From Hanleya hanleyi (taxonomy: Eukaryota; Mollusca; Polyplacophora; Lepidopleurida; Hanleyidae), in the NCBI GenBank assembly GCA_036873755.1, contig JAVTVY010020624.1:1-64000 (forward strand): DNA of 64,000 bases, written 5' to 3'. Position 1 is the first letter of the stretch; every line of letters begins with the position of its first letter. The position numbers were made by a program, and so were the translations under genes. Shown piece after piece: positions 57,301-64,000 of this stretch. The notes under the pieces were generated by a model that worked only from the letters and a program-made list of their open reading frames with translations, ran no database searches and was not told the DNA's origin.

Positions 57301-58150
57301 TTTCCTGTTCTGTCTTTCCTTATAGGTGGATGGTAGTCGTCTAAGTAAAACTCAGATTCTGGGAAACTTTGATCAAGTTTGGTTTCTGCAATTATAAAAA
57401 CTGCAGCTTGGAGTTTGTGGATCATCGGTTTCATCTCAGCAAATTTGTATCTGATGCTGTTTATATTTATGTAACATATAAAAGCATTTCTGGGGTAGCT
57501 ATATCGCAAGCTACCACACTGGGCCAGGTAATCTGTGCCAGTTTCAGCATCATTGCTCACATTTATGGAGAAGTCCAGTTCAGAGTTTGTTGATGGATTT
57601 GTTTGGTTAAAAAAGGAATCAGTAAAAGTAGGCAGTTGACACGAGATACAGTACCAGTCCTCGTCACTCGTCGACAATGTGTAGTACTCACGTTCATCTA
57701 CATTCGGCAAGCATTTCAGGTGGGTCCAAAGGTCACAGCCATCACATTGGATCCCTTTTTGGTTTGATTTCACCGGTTTGGAGCATACTGCACACGGAAA
57801 CTTGTAGTTGAGTTTTCTGCGGGGTCCGGGGTTTAGTTCAACATCACCAGCTAATATTAGAGAAAGAACAATGGAACTTCGTAAATTTATGTATGGTCGT
57901 AGGTTACGTGTGGTCCAGTTTTCGTGCAATATTGATCTGGTTCTCACCCACGAATTGACCAGTTCCAGGCCAAAATCGGTTCCACAAGCATTGTGATGTC
58001 CCACTAAAAGTTCACCACCTGGGTCCAGCGACTTTCTGTATACTTGTTGTGGAGTATTGTCATCCAGGGCGTTGTCCAGCAAGCTAAAACATCTCAGTAA
58101 AAATAGACAGAATAAAAAGACCGCCATGTTGGCGTGACGTCACCAAGACC
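54303..58150 (-). mobile_element. Near-complete CR1/L2-type LINE inserted in the motif array
   Basis: On the minus strand the element ends AATAAACTTTGTATTTG with (TTTGTA)n, the short-repeat tail usual for this group. The left flank ends ...CACATGTAAC inside the array motif; the right flank resumes AACATTAGACACAACA at 58151, which continues the same motif, so insertion was within it with at most a few bases duplicated. 5' UTR is very short or absent before the ATG at 58127. Confidence 0.8.
54612..58127 (-). CDS. LINE polyprotein: 2A motif, PHD finger, endonuclease, reverse transcriptase
   Basis: A single 1171-residue frame with no break. Residues 1-17 are hydrophobic and could act as a signal sequence. 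Residues 93-102 read AGDVELNPGP, matching the 2A consensus that makes ribosomes skip a peptide bond before the last proline; 2A-bearing LINEs are known from sea urchin, amphioxus and molluscs. Residues 112-163 form a C4HC3 PHD-type finger (CAVC...CDGC...HLKC...WYCISC). The apurinic endonuclease spans about 213-425 (NINSIR, AETKLD, GDLNFD at 353-358, SDGH at 417-420). The reverse transcriptase spans about 680-950 (SPIFKKGD, GFRAGYS, LLVDLSKAFDCL, KGVPQGSILGP, YADD at 897-900). All key catalytic residues are present, so it may be recently mobile. Confidence 0.92.
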   Translation of the reverse strand: MAVFLFCLFLLRCFSLLDNALDDNTPQQVYRKSLDPGGELLVGHHNACGTDFGLELVNSWVRTRSILHENWTTRNLRPYINLRSSIVLSLILAGDVELNPGPRRKLNYKFPCAVCSKPVKSNQKGIQCDGCDLWTHLKCLPNVDEREYYTLSTSDEDWYCISCQLPTFTDSFFNQTNPSTNSELDFSINVSNDAETGTDYLAQCGSLRYSYPRNAFICYININSIRYKFAEMKPMIHKLQAAVFIIAETKLDQSFPESEFYLDDYHPPIRKDRTGNGGGMMLYIRSDIPQRPIKDLGTGQTELIACELFFGKIPWLILASYKPPSMSDAVFQADAEAFLEKAVSLYENILLIGDLNFDMLREDKRKPLCEVMELFSLENMVSSPTFLSPAGPSLLDVALTTVPDNFVKTEVIDIGSSDGHSMVVCVMKTKAPRLPPRKIIYRSYKIFDEKSFKEDLSNVPFNVCSVFDDPSDCLWAQEQLISDVLDKHAPLKIKTVRAKEPPFMNQSLKKAIRNKARMRNKLKKTPRSDRLWEQYRTHRNLVTKLRRKSIKTYFAERCNGGAKNMDFWKTIKPFISTTNKSGTFLMIREEGDIINNQSDIAETMNNYYLSVADDIGTDKNLPKVSDCYDTTSFVKASVNYHESHPSILDIKTKCLQQSSFAFTYTTTEDVTKVLCDIDTTKATGSDNIPGKILKIARDIIAPSFCSIFNKCIDTCQFPSGAKIAMVSPIFKKGDPLERQNYRPVSILTSSSKILEKLLHIQLQKFNEFILNPLVSGFRAGYSCQHVLLGVCEAWRKEIEKNKLVGLLLVDLSKAFDCLPHSLIIAKLKAYGLSDSATTILADYLSNRKQCVKVASAKSTWDTIRKGVPQGSILGPMIFNIFINDILYCITEGKPFNYADDNSVLVSGCSKPEVVRKLKSASSNVINWCNCNEMQANPSKFQILISGEKGETTLQINDNSVNSTQNAKLLGVQLDNCLKFDVHVSSIIKNACKQLNVLRRLAKNLDQASRLTIYKSFILSNFRYCPAVWHFCGSTNTKKLEKVQYRALKFVFQDFTANYVSLLERANLPSLEVARLRNIAVEVFRSVNKMNPEYLNDMFNVRSNLYNLRNSNKLARSHCRTIKAGQHSFTDFGAKIWNELPNELRITTDIKVFRRMIKLWNGVQCKCNICGG

Positions 58151-58330
58151 AACATTAGACACAACAATAACTTTCTTCTAAAATCTTAACGAATCGGCAA
58201 ATAGGTGAAACCTGATTGAATTTATGGAATACAAATCTAGGCAAATCAATATCTTTAGCTTGGTGGTCAAAATTATACTTGTTGCAAACAGAGAAAAAAA
58301 GGTTCGAAAACCGGTGTCTGTCCACCACTC
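58151..58330 (+). repeat. Continuation of the palindromic-motif array
   Basis: The motif second half, then the next CTGTCCACC at 58318. With the LINE removed, the spacing from the previous copy is about 182 bases, within the range of the array. Confidence 0.65.
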
Positions 58331-60086
58331 AATGATACATTGTGCACTTCGTTTTCATTTCAAATTTATGCTTTATGACTCCAAATCATCTGTTTAAATA
58401 TTATAGGTCTTAAAATGCATTCCAGTTTGTAACTATGTTCAAAAGTTTTTAACTTTTCATAGTTTAACTGGCAATAAGTGAGTGAGTTGTTCTACCATGT
58501 TAATATTGAGCTAAATTGACCAGGTTGGACAAAAGTCCTGAGATATTTGATTTTGGGGTATAAGTTATCCCATTATTATTTGATTTAGAATGTTAAGATC
58601 TGTAGTCATTTGAAAACTCAATTATCTTGTAACATTGTTGAATTTTTTTTTTTGCTTTTGAGTGGGACAATTTGGCCCCTATTATAATGAAATCTGCCAT
58701 ATAGTATTTGGGTCCGTCCATCTTGCCATATCTGTCTATCCGTCGGTCATGTGTTCCAAGTTTCTTTCCTAGCAATATAAACTTTCCCTAGATTCAACCA
58801 ATTCTGGTATGTGGGTATGTCTTCTGGTGACATCGCTTGGGATTGCATTGTGCCCAATCTTAATAAATTAATATCCTATCAATGCTTTCCAACGTGTCGC
58901 TATAGGATCTTACTGATTTCAATTGAAGGACGTTCATGAATATTTAATAGTTTTATGACATCGCGATCACATTTTAACTCCATTACTTGCAGTCTGGGAG
59001 GGGGATAGGGTCCTCGTCTCCGCTTCAACTCAAGGTTACAAAGCTACCCACATCATGGCGCCAACCTGGCAGGAGCGCGGCAACATGCTGAAGATACCCC
59101 GCCAGTGTGGTATCTTATTTGGCTGAGCCAACCAAAAAGCCCCTAACATTATGTTCCCTTCAAAGCACTATCAGGATTGGTTGACATGCAAGTTACTGCA
59201 AGCTGGTTGTGACAAGCACCATGTTGCATATCCAAATGGGGGAGCAGATAGGATTCAATTTTAATTAGATTGTCATTGTGTCCATGCCTGCTTATAGGTG
59301 GCGCCACCTACAGACTGTTTTTAAATTTCATTTCGAGGCAATAAATTCTCACAGGCTAACAGAATTGCTACATGTTTCGTGCACATGTATGTACACGTGT
59401 TCAGGTACATTGTCTTGAGACATCACTTGCGATTGAGTTTCGCCCATGTAAGCTTAGCGCCATGCCAATAAACATGTAGGCAGTGCCTGTAGTGGAGGTC
59501 ATTTCAAAATTTTTACTGTACGGCAATAATTTTCAACACTGATCGGTTGGGTCTAGAAATAAGGGGATGACAGAGATTGGAAGGCTGAAAAGTGGTGAAG
59601 ATAAATGGCTTTTGGGTGTGGTTGGGGGGAGGGGGATGATAGAACTGCAAAAAGAAGCTACATGCTTTAGGTAACCATGCACATGTGTTAACTTACTGTG
59701 TGGTTATCAGTCCAAATTAAAATTTGTCTAGCTAGGCGACAATTCTACCAAGGTGTTGGGAGGGTATATCCTATAGGGGATGGAGAGGGGGCGGGGGGAA
59801 GCGGGGATATACAATATTTCGTCTAGCTTGCACCAGTACAGTTAAATACATTGTCTTTAGTTTGTTCTAGGTCTTTAGCATACACACCCACCGAACCACA
59901 CCCACCCTCCCCCCACCCTCCCCAGCACACGGGCCTAATTACACACATTTATTTGCATGTACGTAAATATCCATTTTGAGACTTAATAGTACAATTGCAT
60001 TTGCATTATTTGAATGAAAAAAAAATATATATATAAAAGAAATATTTTATGCATGCAACTTTACAGTTAGTCTTTATTTGTTTTAG
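58331..60086. other. No gene recognised; G-rich and C-rich tracts
   Basis: No supported exon. A G-rich run at about 59757-59805 (GGATGGAGAGGGGGCGGGGG) and a C-rich run at about 59885-59935 face each other 100 bases apart. Earlier exons of the plus-strand gene at 60087 may lie here or to the left. Confidence 0.4.
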
Positions 60087-60965
60087 AAAGGTTATACCAG
60101 AAGTTGATGAGGACCCTAATATGGAGGATGGAGTGATTGAGGATGAATGTGTTCACGTAAGTATCACAGCCTTTCTTTGACAGAAGTAAGACACCAGGAA
60201 TACTATGTTTATCACATATTTGCCATTGAACAATTTGCCCAGTGGATACTGCACCAAATCCCATGCCACCCATATCGTGATATGGATTTTTGCTCTTTAT
60301 CCAAGAAATCTGTGATGAACAGATTTAGTATGATATACCGGCCCACTTCCATATCGCCTCTGACATCGATCAGCCCTTGACTGATATAGAGATCTCGGGC
60401 TGACATGTACCAAGGCTGATATAGAAATGGGTAGATACCATATGAACATATATAGATTATCACATTGTGTTTTTTTTTTGTTTTTTTGTTTTTTATATCA
60501 GCACAGACATATCCAGGGCCATTTTGATACCGATAAAAAGCCAAATCAGGTATGGGCGCCCAAATTCTCCAGTCCAGTTGTGACAAATGTCCCCCAAAAA
60601 AGCCAAAACAGGTGTCCCCAAAAAATCCCTGGATACATGTATGTCCCTGATCAGGCATCCAAGTCATAACTTACATGTATTTATCGTATATTGAAGGATA
60701 CACATACATGTATATCAAGGAATACCGAGTTTGCGATACCATAGAGACCAGATTATTATATGCACGACGCTTCAGCTGCATGATATCAGCCTGATAAAGG
60801 TCTGTCCATGCATGCCATATATTATATGTTCAGAGCCTTATAATTATATATCAGGGTGAATAACTATTTAGGTATGTGATAATGTACATGTATTCTACTT
60901 GCTTTACAAAATAGGATGATGTTCAAGACGGGAGAACATTCACTTCTGGTGCTGGTGATGTATAG
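60087..60965 (+). CDS. Last three exons of an acidic plus-strand gene
   Basis: Exons 60087-60156 (TTTTAG acceptor, CAC|GTAAGT donor), 60502-60549 (ATATCAG acceptor, CAG|GTATGG donor) and 60915-60965 (AAATAG acceptor, stop TAG). All internal joins are phase 0. The peptide reads KVIPEVDEDPNMEDGVIEDE, then CVH, HRHIQGHFDTDKKPNQ and DDVQDGRTFTSGAGDV, then stop. It is strongly acidic with no known domain; I do not recognise the gene. Three matched phases in a row are unlikely by chance. Confidence 0.45.
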
Positions 60966-61366
60966 ATGAGTGAGTATATGTAAGTATTGAGTTGATGGTT
61001 ATCAATGATCATATTGACGATGTTGAAATTGTATCAAACTAAATGCTAGTCATTTGGGGGAACGGATACATGTACTTGTGTGATCATTTCCACATGTACT
61101 TGCAATTGCTACAAGCAGATTATCTCCCTTTATTGTGTTTGAATTAGTGGAGTTTTGGGCAACGATTTGGTGTAAGACTCACGAAATATAATTGACAAAG
61201 GATCTGTTGCAAGTTGTATTGTCAGTCTTTTGTCCAGGATATTACCTTTTCAATGCCGAGTTTTGGGTTCATTTTCAAAGATAATGGGCATATAATCCTA
61301 ATAATGAAATTAGAATGACCGTATGTTGTTGGTATTTAAACTATATGCTCAAATTTTATTTTTCAG

Positions 61367-61594
61367 TCCTCAGCAGCATATGCAACATCAGACACAGCTA
61401 CATTTAGTGCGAATTCCAGCAGCATATGCAACAGACACAGATACTCTCTTCTGCCTTCAGCGGCATATGCAACAGACACCAGAACTACCATCAGCAGCAT
61501 ATGCAACAGACACAGATACTCCAGGGTCTTCAGCAGCATGCATGCAACAGACACAGTACAGACAGAAGTAGTGCTTCCCTTCTTCCTTCAGTAG
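61367..61594 (+). CDS. Possible alternative last exon with repeated SSAAYATDT units
   Basis: After a good acceptor (TTTTATTTTTCAG) a 76-codon frame stays open to TAG at 61592-61594, made of about five imperfect 40-50-base repeats with GCAGCATATGCAACAGACAC. It would join in phase if the exon at 60915 were spliced at GAT|GTATAG, a weak donor that overlaps the stop codon. Otherwise it is a minisatellite in the 3' region. Confidence 0.3.
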   Translation, partial: SSAAYATSDTATFSANSSSICNRHRYSLLPSAAYATDTRTTISSICNRHRYSRVFSSMHATDTVQTEVVLPFFLQ

Positions 61595-61620
61595 CATATG
61601 CAACAGATGATACGTATCTA

Positions 61621-61797
61621 GGGCTGGTTCCGACTGTTCAGACGACCTAGCTAGATGTGACATTGCTTTCCTGGTAATCATCAGGTGATATATATACGTG
61701 CAGGTTGGTTCCGACTGTTCAGATGACTTAGATGTGACCGGTTTTTCTGGTAATCATTCACATGATATGTGTAGGGTTGGTTCCGACTGTACAGACA
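61621..61797 (+). repeat. Tandem repeat of ~75-80-bp units, about 2.3 copies
   Basis: GGTTGGTTCCGACTGTTCAG begins copies at about 61621, 61702 and 61775, each followed by GATGTGAC and CTGGTAATCAT. Confidence 0.8.
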
Positions 61798-61839
61798 AAA
61801 TGACCAAAATGTTGATGAGAATATTTAACAGGACATACC

Positions 61840-62170
61840 AGTCGGCTTCATAACATGAGGTTATCAGAATGACTCTTTTTTGGAATGTAATTGAAGGATA
61901 AAATGATAAAAAATTTGAGACAAGTGATTTATATCTGGGACAAGCAGAATGTCAAAAGTGGTTATCCATGGGAAACCACTTAAAAAAGTAAATTTAGAGC
62001 CCTGATGTAACAGTCTCGATTCCTCCATCACATCAAAATTTGCTTGTGAATATTAAGGTAAAGGTTACGAGTGCTATATTGATAAATACTCGACTGATTG
62101 TGCCCATACTCCACATGCATGTTCTGTGAGGGATGTTGCAGAATGGCTGCATTCCCTGAAAATTAAAACA
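61840..62170. repeat. Duplicated ~300-bp block, copy 1, plus a local tandem duplication
   Basis: Matches 63285-63510 (landmarks TGGAATGTAATTGAAGGATA, AGAATGTCAAAAGTGGTT, GCTTGTGAATATTAAGG). Its right part (about 62050-62230) is itself repeated once at about 62231-62400 (GATAAATACTCGACTGATTG against AATAAATACCTGACCGATTG). Confidence 0.75.
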
Positions 62171-62400
62171 GCTTAATTATCTAATTGTAACATATACTAT
62201 GATTTTATGCTGAGGCATTCATTTGGATTGCTATATTAATAAATACCTGACCGATTGTGCCTATATACTTAATTATCTTGCGTATCATTTTGGATGTTCT
62301 GAGTGGGATGTTTCAGAATAGCTGCATTCTGTGAATTTTAATTAGCTAATTAAGTGGCAAAATATGCTACGATTTAAGGTTAAGGCAATCGTTGCAGGCT

Positions 62401-63284
62401 CGTCTTTCAGATCCATGGGTAAAATTGACTATATTCATGCTGTTTAATTGGATCTTATGTGGTTTACAACATGAACCTTACAGGGACACTTACTCAAATC
62501 ATTTCAGTGTTTTATTAGGGATTTGTTCAGTGCTATCAGCAAAATTGCGAGCCCGAATGTCTGCCCCAGGTTAAATATATACAGCAGCGCATGCCGTTTC
62601 ACCCCTTGACATGCTTGAGCCAGCAAAATTCCCATGGTGATATAAAAATGAGAATGGCCTAAATGTGCTGAAAATATTTAAAGATGTAATCAGTCTCAAA
62701 TCTAGGCTGAAATCGATGCCTCTCAAACTCCGCAAAAGTGACAGATGTTACAACAGGTACAAAATGAAACTCATTTGACCACAACAAAACTAAACTTGTT
62801 TTCACCATCCACTATTCATTAAATAGAAGAAATTAGTCTTTAAAAATAACAGCATGGCATGTCAACAAGCATACATGCATGGTGCATTCTACGTGTTCTA
62901 CCAACATATGCTATGCGACATTACCAAACATAAGGCACGAGCCGGGACGTTGTCCCATGGCTGCAGCTCTTCAGCATTCAGATTCATGAGCGTTGCTACG
63001 TCACTCGTACGTCACACAGTGACAGCATTTCCCTCTTCGCGTACAACACACACTCAATGGCGAAACAGTAAACCCGTCGATGCGGGCAGAGTTTCAAATT
63101 TCTTCGACAAGATATATTCATTGCATTCGTTGTATACTATCATCAAATATAAATCATATGATGCTTCAGTAATCTTCCCTGCTAAAAAATGCATGGGGCG
63201 GAGTTTAAAAAATCCATGGATTTTGAGGCTGATTACATCTTTAACATCACTAAGTTACCGGATTCATACATGTATATTGAGGTT
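62401..63284. other. No gene recognised
   Basis: A 157-codon plus-strand frame at 62854-63327 has no recognisable domain. Around 62990-63020 the sequence GCTACGTCACTCGTACGTCAC contains two CRE-like TGACGTA sites in an otherwise CpG-containing stretch, which could be a promoter. Confidence 0.35.
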
Positions 63285-63640
63285 ATTAGAAAGACAACTT
63301 TTTGAGACCAATATGGAATGTAATTGAAGGATAAAATGATTAAAAAAATGATTCATATCCAGAATGTCAAAAGTGGTTGTCCATTTAAACTTCGAGCCTT
63401 GATGTACAATCCCGAGTCCTCCATTACATCAAAAGTTTGCTGGTGAATATTAAGGTAATGGTTAAGGGTGCTATAGTGATAAATAGTCGTCTGATTGCGG
63501 CCATAGTTGTCTTACTGTAGAGGGTATTCTTAATGTAGGTGGTTGTCCATAGGATTCACCACTTGAAAAAGTAAATTTCGAGCCCTGATGTACAGTCCCC
63601 CCAAGTCCTCCAATACATCATCTGTTGTGCTGGTGAATAT
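63285..63640. repeat. Duplicated block, copy 2, with a second partial repeat
   Basis: The second copy of the block at 61840-62170. At 63530-63640 the phrases TTGTCCATAGGATTCACCAC, AAGTAAATTTCGAGCCCTGA and CCTCCAATACATCATC repeat part of the block again. From 63640 to the end nothing was recognised. Confidence 0.7.
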
Positions 63641-64000
63641 CGACGCATATTGGCTTCAAGTTTGCTATTTACAAATTTGTTAAAAGTGTATATACCCGGT
63701 ACTTATATGTAGTGAATCGCTTTGTAGCAAAACCAATTGCTAAACATATTGAACTACAGCCATTCTGCATTTGTGAATTTGTCATGATTACCAGGCCACC
63801 TGAATATTGTAACAGAACTTCAACCAGTGACAAAATGGTGATGACACTATATGTATTAACTGTGTTAAAATAGGGGCCTACATGTAATTTTAAACATGTC
63901 AAAAATGTGATTACATTCTCAGGTCTAAAACATGTTACTTATGGCATTTGTGTTACTTAATTTTGTTTGCATGACTAAGTGAAAAACTGGATCACATGTG

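Noticed and set aside
62854..63327. 157-codon plus-strand frame
   Set aside because: No domain or splice support, and its end lies in a duplicated non-coding block.

Overview
This is eukaryotic nuclear DNA. It has spliced genes with GT-AG introns, AATAAA poly(A) signals, tRNA-derived SINEs, several non-LTR retrotransposon families, a Penelope-like element and many short inverted-repeat transposons. The style of the repeats (SINE with a TTTAACGTCGC body, ~155-bp 'AAGATGGC' satellite, 'AAGGTCAAAGGTCA' repeats, abundant TACATGTA) suggests a marine invertebrate, most likely a mollusc or another lophotrochozoan. That is inference from style, not a species call.

Layout. 0.15-3.7 kb, minus strand: a multi-exon gene ending in a BEN domain. 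5.7-7.8 kb, plus strand: the last two exons of an unidentified gene. 8.9-13.2 kb, minus: C2H2 zinc-finger gene A (acidic exon 1, finger-array exon 2). 15.2-17.2 kb: a decayed LINE. 17.5-31.3 kb: a tandem series of degenerate finger arrays (Z1-Z4) with shared spacer blocks (I, J, K), split by a SINE and inverted-repeat transposons. 31.9-39.8 kb, minus: zinc-finger gene D, a close paralogue of A. The blocks 8.9-15.1 kb and 31.7-41.8 kb are direct segmental duplicates, and copy D has gained at least three insertions that copy A lacks. 42.2-45.1 kb: a 5'-truncated Penelope-like element and a 5'-truncated LINE meeting at a (TA)n tract. 45.1-47.5 kb: minisatellites and a ~135-bp tandem repeat. 48.0-49.5 kb, plus: zinc-finger gene E, a third member of the same two-exon family. 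52.9-58.3 kb: a ~190-bp-spaced array of a palindromic motif, with an intact-looking LINE (54.3-58.15 kb) inserted in one motif; its single 1171-residue ORF carries a 2A-type motif and a PHD finger ahead of the endonuclease and reverse transcriptase. 60.1-61.6 kb, plus: the last exons of an acidic protein gene, followed by tandem repeats.

How it fits together. The core is a young, repeat-driven cluster of C2H2 genes defined by a shared N-terminal motif (DRPYPVTLYQVD) and an acidic first exon with SUMO-type lysine motifs. Copies have been duplicated, truncated by stop codons or splice-site loss, and used as landing sites by mobile elements. Several non-autonomous elements share one design: a private 14-20-bp motif repeated many times, often in both orientations, between short terminal inverted repeats. 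Exon models come from reading splice signals and phase by eye and have no transcript support.
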